From Bradyrhizobium sp. LHD-71 (lineage in GTDB: Bacteria > Pseudomonadota > Alphaproteobacteria > Rhizobiales > Xanthobacteraceae): a DNA stretch of 64,000 nt. Below are positions 37,079 through 45,286 of this stretch, piece by piece. A model generated the notes under the pieces. That model did no database searches and was not told the origin of the DNA. It worked only from the letters and a program-made list of their open reading frames with translations. Position 1 is the first letter of the stretch. The number at the start of each line of letters is the position of its first letter. The translations under genes and the position numbers were made by a program. The stretch is taken from positions 109,676 to 173,675 of the forward strand of contig NZ_JAVIFX010000017.1 of the NCBI RefSeq assembly GCF_031157255.1, in the 5' to 3' direction.

Positions 37079-38269
37079 ATGCTCGACGACACCCTCAGCG
37101 CCCGCGCTCGCAAGCTGCTGGTTCCCTCGCATCGCAGCGAGGTTCCACCGTTCATGGTGATGGACGTGATGGCGGCTGCTGCGCGAATCGAGGCGGCGGG
37201 CGCTCACGTCGTCCATCTCGAGGTCGGCCAGCCAGCCGAGCCTGCGCCGCGCACGGCGATTGCAGCAGCACACGCCGCGCTCGACACGATGCGGATCGAT
37301 TATACCGCGGCACTCGGAATTCCATCGCTGCGAGGCCGAATTTCGCAACATTATCGCGACGCCTATGGTTACGACTTGGATCCGGAACGGGTCATCGTCA
37401 CCACGGGCTCATCCGGGGGGTTCATTCTGGCATTCCTGTCGATGTTCGAGCCGGGAGATCGCGTCGCGGTCACCGTGCCTGGCTACCCGCCATACCGGCA
37501 CATCCTTACGGCGCTTGGTTGCGAGCCGGTGCTGATCGAAACGACCGGCGACACGCGGCATGCGCTCTCGGCCGATGCATTGCTGGCGGAACATCGCAAG
37601 AAGCCGTTGCAGGGCGTGCTGGTTGCAAGCCCGGGCAACCCGACCGGCACGATGATGACCCGCGAGGCGCTTGCTGCGCTGATTGCAGCGGCAGCAGACG
37701 CCGGAATTCGTTTTGTTTCCGACGAGATCTATCACGGGCTGGACTATGCGTTTCCGGCGGTGACTGCGGCAGCATTGTCGGACGATACGCTCGTCATCAA
37801 TTCGTTCTCGAAGTATTTCTGCATGACGGGCTGGCGCGTCGGCTGGATCGTTGCGCCTGAATCGCTGGTGCGTCCTATTGAGCGACTGCAGCAGAACCTG
37901 TCGATTTCGGTGCCGACGCTGTCACAGATCGCCGCCGAAGCCGCGTTTGAGGGCCGTGCGGAAATGGAGCAGATCAAGCACGGCTATCAGGAAAACCGGC
38001 GCATCCTGATTGAAGGACTGCCGCAAGCCGGCCTCGACTCGTTTCTACCGGCGGATGGCGCCTTCTATCTCTATGCGGACGTTTCGAAGTTCACGACCGA
38101 CAGCCTCGACTTCACGAGGCAAATGCTCGAAGAAGCGCACGTCGCCGCGACGTCCGGAATCGATTTCGATCCTCTCCATGGCCGCTCCTACGTGCGTTTC
38201 TCCTACGCCCGTTCGGCCGATGACATGCGCGAGGCGGTGGCGCGCATCACGCGCTGGCTGAAACGCTAA
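37079..38269 (+). CDS. Class I/II PLP-dependent aminotransferase
   Basis: The 396-residue protein belongs to the aspartate-aminotransferase fold type I family. The cofactor lysine is K245 in NSFSKYFCMTGWRVGW; other PLP contacts are TTGSSGGF, ASPGNPTGT and SDEIYHGLDY. The C-terminal arginine for the substrate carboxylate is in YVRFSYARS. Substrate choice (aspartate, aromatic or other amino acid) cannot be fixed. The 239-base divergent region to the M48 gene should hold both promoters. Confidence 0.92.
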   Translation: MLDDTLSARARKLLVPSHRSEVPPFMVMDVMAAAARIEAAGAHVVHLEVGQPAEPAPRTAIAAAHAALDTMRIDYTAALGIPSLRGRISQHYRDAYGYDLDPERVIVTTGSSGGFILAFLSMFEPGDRVAVTVPGYPPYRHILTALGCEPVLIETTGDTRHALSADALLAEHRKKPLQGVLVASPGNPTGTMMTREALAALIAAAADAGIRFVSDEIYHGLDYAFPAVTAAALSDDTLVINSFSKYFCMTGWRVGWIVAPESLVRPIERLQQNLSISVPTLSQIAAEAAFEGRAEMEQIKHGYQENRRILIEGLPQAGLDSFLPADGAFYLYADVSKFTTDSLDFTRQMLEEAHVAATSGIDFDPLHGRSYVRFSYARSADDMREAVARITRWLKR

Positions 38270-38367
38270 AACATTTTCCGGAAAGGTGGATGCGACCACC
38301 GAAGGATCGAGAGTATCCTGCGCAAACTGAAGGGGATACGCTGCCGTCACAGGGACAGGAGGGGGCG

Positions 38368-39249
38368 ATGTTCTTTCCGGACTTTTCGCTGGAGCAGATC
38401 GAGGTCACTGACGGTCCGATCAAATTGCGCCGTGGCGGCTCCGGGCCGCCCCTGCTTCTGCTGCACGGCAACCCGCAGACCCACGCGATGTGGCACGCTG
38501 TCGCCCCGGTCCTGGCCCGGCGGTTCACCGTGATCTGTCCGGATCTTCGCGGCTATGGACAGTCGTTGAAACCACCTGCCACCTCCGATCATGCGCCCTA
38601 CGCCAAGAAGGTGATGGCAAAGGACATGGTGGAGGTCATGGCGCATTTCGGGCATACGCGCTTTCGGGTCGGCAGCCATGATCGCGGCGCCCGGGTGGCC
38701 CACCGACTGGCGATTGACCATCCTGATCGCGTGGAAAGACTGGCGGTGCTCGATATCGTCCCGACGATCGAGCATTTTGAGCGTGCCGATATGAAGTTCG
38801 CGATGGGCTACTATCACTGGTTCTGGTTTGCCCAGCCGCATCCTTTTCCCGAGACGCTGATCAATGGCGCACCCGAGGCCTGGTTTCGTGCGCACACCTC
38901 GCGTGGAGCAAGCTCGGAAGATTTTTTCCAGCCAGACGCTCTGGCCGACTACCTGCAGAGCGCCCGCAACCCCGACATGATCCGTGGAATGTGCGAGGAC
39001 TACCGTGCGGCGGCGACCATCGATCTGGAGCATGATCGAGAATCGCGTGCAGCAGGTGCGAAAATTCAATGTCCGCTCCTCGTCTTGTGGGGTTCAAAAG
39101 GCGCGATCGGCCGCTGGTACGATCCCTTGTCGATCTGGCGGCAGTACTGTGCGGCAGAAGTAAGTGGCGGCTCCGTCAACAGCGGCCACTATCTCGCTGA
39201 GGAGGCGCCGTCTGAGGTGCTCGCACACTTCGAGGCGTTCTTCGCGTAG
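38368..39249 (+). CDS. Haloacetate (fluoroacetate) dehalogenase-like alpha/beta-hydrolase
   Basis: The 293-residue cytoplasmic enzyme matches fluoroacetate dehalogenases residue by residue: nucleophile D105 in GSHDRGAR, carboxylate-binding R106 and R109, acid D129, halide-binding H150, W151 and Y212, and the general base H274 in NSGHYLAEE. The segment LWGSKGAIGRWYDPLSIWR is also typical. It would hydrolyse haloacetates to glycolate through an ester intermediate. A strong AGGAGG is just before the ATG at 38368. It follows the aminotransferase by 98 bases. Activity on fluoride rather than chloride is likely but unproven. Confidence 0.88.
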   Translation: MFFPDFSLEQIEVTDGPIKLRRGGSGPPLLLLHGNPQTHAMWHAVAPVLARRFTVICPDLRGYGQSLKPPATSDHAPYAKKVMAKDMVEVMAHFGHTRFRVGSHDRGARVAHRLAIDHPDRVERLAVLDIVPTIEHFERADMKFAMGYYHWFWFAQPHPFPETLINGAPEAWFRAHTSRGASSEDFFQPDALADYLQSARNPDMIRGMCEDYRAAATIDLEHDRESRAAGAKIQCPLLVLWGSKGAIGRWYDPLSIWRQYCAAEVSGGSVNSGHYLAEEAPSEVLAHFEAFFA

Positions 39250-39408
39250 CTCGTGCATTCCGGTGCCTTTGATAACGGCGACCATTCGTCAAGCCAGACA
39301 TGGTTTCGGCGCGCATGGCTGTTGCGCGTCATGGCAGGTCGCTTGTTGTGAACCTCGCGAATAGTTTGCGCGCCGCAATTGTCGTTTTACCGAAGGAGAC
39401 TGATCCCG

Positions 39409-40035
39409 ATGACTGTGCCGCTTGCATCCGCTACGGCTGCTGTGCAGCCCCGCCCAAGGCTGGCCGATCACCTATGGCCGGATCGCACTGGTGGCGTGCC
39501 GGCTGCAATGCGCGCCGGCATCCTGATCGTGGCGGGGACGGCGCTGCTGACCTTCTCGGCGAAGGTCAATGTGCCGTTGCCATATGTGCCGATGACGATG
39601 CAGACCCTCGTGGTGCTGATGATCGGCGCCGCCTACGGCGCAAGGCTCGGGCTAGCAACCGTGCTGGCTTATCTCGCCGAGGGCGCGCTCGGGCTGCCGG
39701 TCTTCGCGGGGCCGGTCGGCGGTGTCGCCTACATGATGGGTGGAACCGGTGGATTCCTTGCGGCATTCGCCATCGCCGCTTTCGGCGCCGGCTGGTTCTG
39801 CGAACGGGGCTGGGATCGCTCGGTGTCACGCATGCTCGTGGTGATGACCGCGGGCCACGTCGTCATTTTGACGCTCGGTTTTGCGTGGCTTGCTTTCGGC
39901 ATCAACCTTGGTCCGCACAAGGCCTGGCTCGTCGGCATCATGCCATTCATTGCAGGAACTGTCGTCAAGAGCCTGCTGGGAGCGCTGCTGATGCCTGTGC
40001 TCTGGCGCGCCGCTGATCGCAAGCGCGATCGCTGA
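39409..40035 (+). CDS. bioY: Biotin transporter BioY
   Basis: The 208-residue membrane protein has about six hydrophobic segments and the BioY core: FSAKVNVPLPYVPMTMQT and GLPVFAGPVGGVAYMMGGTGGF. BioY is the substrate-specific S-component for biotin uptake, alone or with energy-coupling factors. The ATG at 39409 has AGGAG at 39394-39398. No bioM/bioN gene is in the window. Its place some 6 kb from accB/accC fits a need for biotin but no co-transcription is implied. Confidence 0.93.
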   Translation: MTVPLASATAAVQPRPRLADHLWPDRTGGVPAAMRAGILIVAGTALLTFSAKVNVPLPYVPMTMQTLVVLMIGAAYGARLGLATVLAYLAEGALGLPVFAGPVGGVAYMMGGTGGFLAAFAIAAFGAGWFCERGWDRSVSRMLVVMTAGHVVILTLGFAWLAFGINLGPHKAWLVGIMPFIAGTVVKSLLGALLMPVLWRAADRKRDR

Positions 40036-40061
40036 AGCTCAGAATCCCTGCGTGCAATGAG

Positions 40062-40091
40062 AAACGCCCGGCGCGAAAGCGCCGGGCGTTT
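40062..40091. terminator. Strong bidirectional terminator between bioY and rne
   Basis: A perfect 13-bp stem, AAACGCCCGGCGC (40062-40074) and GCGCCGGGCGTTT (40079-40091), with a GAAA tetraloop ends both convergent genes. T-run TTTT follows on the plus strand and the A-run gives a short T-run on the minus strand. Confidence 0.9.
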
Positions 40092-40122
40092 TGCATCGAT
40101 AACTCAGATCTTGCTGCGGAGC

Positions 40123-43065
40123 TTACGATCCACCAAACCGTCGTGACCACCAGCCGGCCCGTCGCGGCGACTCGGCCGCAGGCTCGGCTGCTGCCTGCTC
40201 AGGAGCGACGCTCACCGGCGCGGCAGGAGCCGGTTCAGGTTGCGGTGTCGGGTCCGCCGACTCGGCGCCGGTAAAGCTGAACGAGACTTTCTCGCGTACT
40301 GTCGAGCGCCTCCGTTTTGCTTCCGCCGCCTCAGCCGCGCTTTCGGGCAGGGGCTCCGCCGCGGTGCTTGTCACCGACGCAACGCTTGCTTCCGGCGCGG
40401 TCTCCACTGGTTCGGGTGCGGGTGCCTCGGGTGCAGCTTCATCGGAAGCCGAAACGTCGCCCGTGTGCGTGAGCGGCTCATCGAGATCGGCGACCGCGCT
40501 CGTAACCTCCGGTTCGGGCGTGCCCTCGAGATCGTCCGTGATCACTGCGACAGAGCCTTCCTCGTGCGCTTCAAGCGCCTCGTGCGGCTCGCCACCTCGG
40601 CGGCGCCGACCGCCACGACGGCCGCGCCGCCGGCGCCGGCCGCCGCCGTCGTCCGCGCCGCGCTCGCCGTCCAAATCGACCACATCCTCGCCGTCGCGCG
40701 CAGGTTCGCCGTCTTCACCCTCGTCGGATGCAAGCGGCGGAGAGAGCGCTTCTGCGGGAGCTTCGCGTGGCTCACCGCTCCGAGAGCCACGTCGGCGGCG
40801 ACGCCGCTTGCGCCGGCGTCCGTCGCCTTCGCCGGCCCCATCGGCGCCTTGCGCATCGGCCGCTTCGTCGGAATCCACACCTTCAGCTTCATCGTCGATG
40901 AAGTCGTCGTCCTCATCCTCGGCTTCGGCGATCGGCTGCTTCGTGGTCGCCGCTTGTGTAGCGAGCAGCGCCTTGGCTGCTTCCAGCGTGTGGACCTGAT
41001 CGCCATGGTCGATCACGAACGATTGCTGAGTCGCATCGGCGATGACCGAAATCGTTACCTTGAAAGCGTTCTCCAGATCGCGCAGGTGGCCGCGCTTGTG
41101 GTTCAGCACGTAGAGCGCGACCTCGGTGCGGGTGCGCACGACGAGGTTGTGCGTCGCACCCTTCATCAGAATTTCCTCGACGCTGCGCAAGAGTTGTAGT
41201 GCGACGGAGGAGACGGAGCGGACATGGCCGGTGCCGCCGCAATGCGGGCACGGCTCGGTAGAGCTTTCCAGAACACTGGCGCGGATGCGCTGGCGTGACA
41301 TCTCCAGTAGGCCGAAATGCGAGATGCGCCCGACCTGGATGCGTGCACGATCGTGCCTCAGACAATCGCTCAGCTTGCGTTCCACGGCGCGGTTATTGCG
41401 CTTCTCATCCATGTCGATGAAGTCGATCACGATGAGGCCGGCGAGATCGCGCAGGCGGAGCTGGCGTGCGACCTCTTCGGCTGCCTCGAGATTGGTCTTC
41501 AGTGCGGTGTCTTCGATGTGATGCTCGCGGGTCGAGCGGCCAGAGTTCACGTCGATCGACACCAGCGCCTCGGTCTGGTTGATGACGATGTAGCCGCCGG
41601 AGCGAAGCTGCACAGTCGGCGAGAACATTGCGTCGAGCTGACTCTCCACGCCCATGCGCGAGAACAGCGGCTGGCCTTCGCGATACGGCTTAACCGCGCG
41701 CGTCGCGTTCGGCATCAGCATCTTCATGAAATCGCGCGCTTCGTGATAGCCGGTATCGCCCGCGACGATGACTTCGTCGATTTCCTTGTTGAACAGGTCG
41801 CGGATCGAACGCTTGATCAACGAGCCTTCCTCGTAGACCAGCGTCGGCGCGGTCGATTTGAGCGTCAGGTCGCGCACCTGCTCCCACGCCCGCAGCAGGT
41901 ATTCGAAGTCACGCTTGATCTCGGGCTGGGTGCGCGCCGCACCTGCGGTGCGCAGAATAACGCCCATGCCCTCCGGCACGTCGAGATCCTGCACGACTTC
42001 CTTCAGGCGGTTTCGGTCCTGCGCCGAGGTGATCTTGCGGCTGATGCCTCCGCCGCGCGCGGTGTTCGGCATCAGCACGGCATAACGTCCCGCAAGCGAG
42101 AGATAGGTCGTCAGCGCGGCGCCCTTGTTGCCGCGCTCTTCCTTCACCACCTGGATCAGCATCACCTGCCGACGCTTGATGACTTCCTGAATCTTGTACT
42201 GCCGGCGCGGACGGAACGGCCGCTCGGGCACTTCCTCCATCGCATCGTCGCCGCCGACGGATTCGACCTGCTCGTCTTCGGTGGTCTCCTCGTCGTCGTC
42301 TTCATCGTCATCGTCCTGCGCGTCGGTATGGTCGGACGAATCCGCATCTACGCCGATTGCCGCGGGCGCGACTGGTTCGGAACCCTCGCTCTCGGGCGCA
42401 GTGCCGGCCTCGGGGAGTTCGGCCTCACTGGGCAAAACCTGTCCCGAGGCGGTCGCGGGGTCGGATACCGCATCGATACTGGTCTCGTGAGCGGACGGAA
42501 TGTCCGATGCATCGGTCTCGATCGCCTGCACCGGCTCGGCTGTCGTTGCGACATCCGCCCCAGGTTCTTCGAGTTCCTTTGGCGGCTGATAGCGGTAGTA
42601 ACCATGCTCGATGTGAGCACGCGCCACGGGATCATCACCCGCGGCGGAAAGCGAGTGGGCTTCGTCGGCGTGTTCGATCGCCCGGCTGCGCACGCGATCA
42701 CCGCCACGTCGGCGCGAGCTGCGGTGACGGCGGCGGCGGTGCTGCCGGTTTTCCGATTCCTCTTCGGCTTCCCGCTGGGCGCGTTCCTCGTCCTCGATCA
42801 GCGCCTGGCGATCGGCGACGGGGATCTGGTAGTAGTCGGGGTGGATTTCGCTGAAGGCCAGGAAACCATGCCGGTTGCCGCCGTATTCGACAAATGCGGC
42901 CTGCAATGACGGTTCGACGCGTGTGACTTTTGCGAGATAGATGTTGCCGCGTAGCTGTTTTCGCTGCGCCGACTCGAAATCAAATTCTTCGACGCGGTTG
43001 CCGCGGACGACCACGACCCTGGTCTCTTCCGGGTGGGTCGCATCGATAAGCATTTTGTTGGGCAT
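40123..43065 (-). CDS. rne: Ribonuclease E
   Basis: The 980-residue endonuclease is the core of the RNA degradosome. It starts NKMLIDATHPEETRVVVV, the S1 domain is split by an acidic insert (about residues 95-290) rich in Glu, Asp and Ser, as in other alphaproteobacteria. The catalytic DNase-I-like part has IDVNSGRST and DFIDMDEKRNNRAVE; the Zn-link cysteines are in CPHCGGTGH. The C-terminal third (from about 690) is disordered with blocks of Arg (RRKRRRRRRG and others) for RNA binding and ends WWSRRFGGS. A long gap upstream is its probable 5' untranslated region. Confidence 0.96.
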   Translation of the reverse strand: MPNKMLIDATHPEETRVVVVRGNRVEEFDFESAQRKQLRGNIYLAKVTRVEPSLQAAFVEYGGNRHGFLAFSEIHPDYYQIPVADRQALIEDEERAQREAEEESENRQHRRRRHRSSRRRGGDRVRSRAIEHADEAHSLSAAGDDPVARAHIEHGYYRYQPPKELEEPGADVATTAEPVQAIETDASDIPSAHETSIDAVSDPATASGQVLPSEAELPEAGTAPESEGSEPVAPAAIGVDADSSDHTDAQDDDDEDDDEETTEDEQVESVGGDDAMEEVPERPFRPRRQYKIQEVIKRRQVMLIQVVKEERGNKGAALTTYLSLAGRYAVLMPNTARGGGISRKITSAQDRNRLKEVVQDLDVPEGMGVILRTAGAARTQPEIKRDFEYLLRAWEQVRDLTLKSTAPTLVYEEGSLIKRSIRDLFNKEIDEVIVAGDTGYHEARDFMKMLMPNATRAVKPYREGQPLFSRMGVESQLDAMFSPTVQLRSGGYIVINQTEALVSIDVNSGRSTREHHIEDTALKTNLEAAEEVARQLRLRDLAGLIVIDFIDMDEKRNNRAVERKLSDCLRHDRARIQVGRISHFGLLEMSRQRIRASVLESSTEPCPHCGGTGHVRSVSSVALQLLRSVEEILMKGATHNLVVRTRTEVALYVLNHKRGHLRDLENAFKVTISVIADATQQSFVIDHGDQVHTLEAAKALLATQAATTKQPIAEAEDEDDDFIDDEAEGVDSDEAADAQGADGAGEGDGRRRKRRRRRRGSRSGEPREAPAEALSPPLASDEGEDGEPARDGEDVVDLDGERGADDGGGRRRRRGRRGGRRRRGGEPHEALEAHEEGSVAVITDDLEGTPEPEVTSAVADLDEPLTHTGDVSASDEAAPEAPAPEPVETAPEASVASVTSTAAEPLPESAAEAAEAKRRRSTVREKVSFSFTGAESADPTPQPEPAPAAPVSVAPEQAAAEPAAESPRRAGWWSRRFGGS

Positions 43066-43738
43066 TGGAGCACTCTTGCCGGCTGACCCTGCGCAAAGCG
43101 CCGCGCGTTAGTCGCGCGGAAGGGTGGCGGAACGGTCTGCCTGATTCGGGGGTGATGGGAAGGCCGAAGGCGTATCGGAGGCGCCGCAGCCCGGACCGCC
43201 GACGCGTCGAGCAGGGCACACGGTGTTGGTGTCCCGGCTGCGAGAGCGTCGAATGGCGGATGGGCGTGGTAGCGAGGCGCATCGAGCGTCGGCCCGTTTT
43301 TTCAGTCTTGGCGGCGTGTGACGGCCGCGAAACGATCAAATGCGGCGGTGACGCCGCGGGAACTGTCGCTGATGGTCTGCTGCTCCCTTGCCGCGAAGGC
43401 GTTCGGTTGAACGTCATCCGCTCTGGCCCGGGCTGGCCCTCAGATCGACCGCGCTCTTCAGCGCTTGGCCCTGATCGGAAGACCGGAACGCGGCAACTCT
43501 GGGACGTTCGAGCAAATTTTTTGATCGATCGCGGCCCGATACCGCACCGGGAGGCTGAGGTTGGCACAACTTTAAGTTTTGGCCATCAACACCAATTACA
43601 TACGTTGATTGCGTGGTCCTGGCAAGCCAACCGTCACGCGGTTGCAACAGGGCGACGGAAACATTCGTTCGGCACTTAAGCTTCAATTAACCGTCGGGTC
43701 CTATTGCGATAAGAACGTGCCCAAAGGTTGGGGATTCA
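43066..43738. other. Gap between rne and amidase gene, probably rne 5' leader
   Basis: The 673 bases hold no credible gene. Most of it is likely the leader of rne on the minus strand. Long rne leaders that RNase E itself cuts are known in other bacteria. The AT-rich end, about 43560-43740, should hold the promoters of both divergent genes. Confidence 0.5.
43595..43625 (-). promoter_or_regulatory. Candidate rne promoter
   Basis: On the minus strand TTGCCA (43625-43620) and TGTAAT (43600-43595) each match five of six bases of the sigma-70 consensus, with a 19-base spacer. Transcription from here would give rne a leader of about 520 bases. The spacer is longer than ideal, so the call is tentative. 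Confidence 0.4.
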
Positions 43739-45031
43739 TTGCGATTCCACGCGAACCATAGGTTCCGGCGGTGCGCTGCAGGCGCCTGTGCGGTGCTGGC
43801 TGCCTGCCTCATGGTTCCGTCCGCGAGGGCGGAAGAGAAAGCTGAACTGCGTCCGGCGGTTGCATCTCCTCATCCGACAGCCACTGATGTCCGGGTCGCT
43901 GGTGATGAGAAGCGCGCCCGTTTCATCCTGCAGCTTGACCGGAAGATCGATCTGCACGCGTTTGCGCTCGCCAATCCGTATCGGATTGTCGTGGATGTCC
44001 CGCAGGTCACTTTCCTGTTGCCGGAGGGTGTCGGCGATGCGAGCCGGGGTCTGGTCAAGGCGTTTCGTTACGGTCTCGTGATGCCGGGCGGTTCGCGCAT
44101 TGTCATGGACCTGAAGCGTCCGGCGAAGATCGACAAAGCGTATGTGCTGGAAGCGGAGAACGGCCAGCTGCCGAAGCTGATCGTCGAGCTAAGTGCAACC
44201 GATCGCGCAACCTTTATGCAAGGCGTCGCCGCCGAGAACCGCAAGACGGCAGCGGCGCCGTCGGATACCACCGCAACAACATCCACGGTGGCCGCGAACG
44301 CCGACGCTGGCGATACGCGTCCCGTGGTCGTGATCGACCCGGGCCATGGCGGCATCGATCACGGAGCGCAGACCCAGAGCGGTGAGAACGAAAAGGAGAT
44401 CGTTCTCGACTTTGCCAAAGCGCTGCGCGAGCGGATCGAGAAGGGTGGCAAATATCGCGTGGTGATGACCCGCGACGATGACACCTTCATTCCGCTTGCC
44501 GAGCGCGTGCGGATCGCACGGCAGCACAAGGCCGCGCTGTTTCTTTCCATTCATGCCGATTCGCTACCGCGCGGCGAGGGGGATGCCCAGGGAGCGACGG
44601 TCTACACGCTTTCGGACACGGCCTCTGACGCGGAAGCGGCCAAACTCGCCGAATCCGAGAACCGTGCGGATCTGATCGCCGGCATCAACCTGACCGAGGA
44701 ACCGGCCGACGTCGCGGATATCCTGATCGATCTGGCGCGGCGGGAAACCAAAACGTTTTCAAATCGCTTTGCCCGATCGCTCGTCAAGGAAATGAAGACC
44801 GTCGCGCGCCTGCACAAGAATCCGTTGAAGTCGGCAGGCTTTCGGGTCCTGAAGGCACCCGACGTGCCCTCGGTTTTGCTCGAACTTGGCTACGTGTCCA
44901 ACAAGGAAGATCTGCAGCTCCTGGTCTCCGACAGCTGGCGCTCACGCACGGTCGGATCGGTGGCGCAGGCTGTGGAACTGTTTTTTGGCAAGCGCTTGAT
45001 GACCACCGAAGCTAAAAAAGACGAGCATTAG
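43739..45031 (+). CDS. N-acetylmuramoyl-L-alanine amidase (AmiC-like)
   Basis: The 430-residue periplasmic enzyme cuts the peptide stem from muramic acid during cell division. It has a signal peptide (about 1-31), an AMIN domain (about 48-150, strands ARFILQLDRKI and IVMDLKRP) and an Amidase_3 domain with all zinc-site residues: His in DPGHGGIDHG, Glu in ENEKEIVLDFA, His in SIHADS and Glu in LLELGYVSN. The only start that keeps the whole signal peptide is a TTG at 43739, with no clear ribosome binding site, so the start remains uncertain. The penicillin-binding protein gene follows 255 bases later. Confidence 0.92.
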   Translation: MRFHANHRFRRCAAGACAVLAACLMVPSARAEEKAELRPAVASPHPTATDVRVAGDEKRARFILQLDRKIDLHAFALANPYRIVVDVPQVTFLLPEGVGDASRGLVKAFRYGLVMPGGSRIVMDLKRPAKIDKAYVLEAENGQLPKLIVELSATDRATFMQGVAAENRKTAAAPSDTTATTSTVAANADAGDTRPVVVIDPGHGGIDHGAQTQSGENEKEIVLDFAKALRERIEKGGKYRVVMTRDDDTFIPLAERVRIARQHKAALFLSIHADSLPRGEGDAQGATVYTLSDTASDAEAAKLAESENRADLIAGINLTEEPADVADILIDLARRETKTFSNRFARSLVKEMKTVARLHKNPLKSAGFRVLKAPDVPSVLLELGYVSNKEDLQLLVSDSWRSRTVGSVAQAVELFFGKRLMTTEAKKDEH

Positions 45032-45286
45032 TATGATTGAGCGGTGAAGGTCGGTTTTTGGCACAGGATCAGGCGCAAAGATGCTGGCTAAGCCATTGTA
45101 AGCCCTAGTTTAGCCACAGCCGGAGCCGTATAGATTGAAGTGAATCGTCTCGTCACTTGCCGGTCGCGCAGGTTCCGGGGCCACTGCGTTGAACTTGAAG
45201 TTCCTGTCGCGTTTTGCGAGCGAGTTCGTCGGCTGTTTGCGAACTTCCGGAATCGGGCGCCTTAAAGGCTGGGTGGACGTTAGACG

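Noticed and set aside
41317..42909. Plus-strand frame of 530 codons opposite rne
   Set aside because: Shadow of RNase E, low-complexity translation.
45186..45215. Third copy of the dispersed element before the penicillin-binding protein gene
   Set aside because: Only the left arm (TTGAAGTTCCTG) is seen; the right arm and the later blocks are missing.
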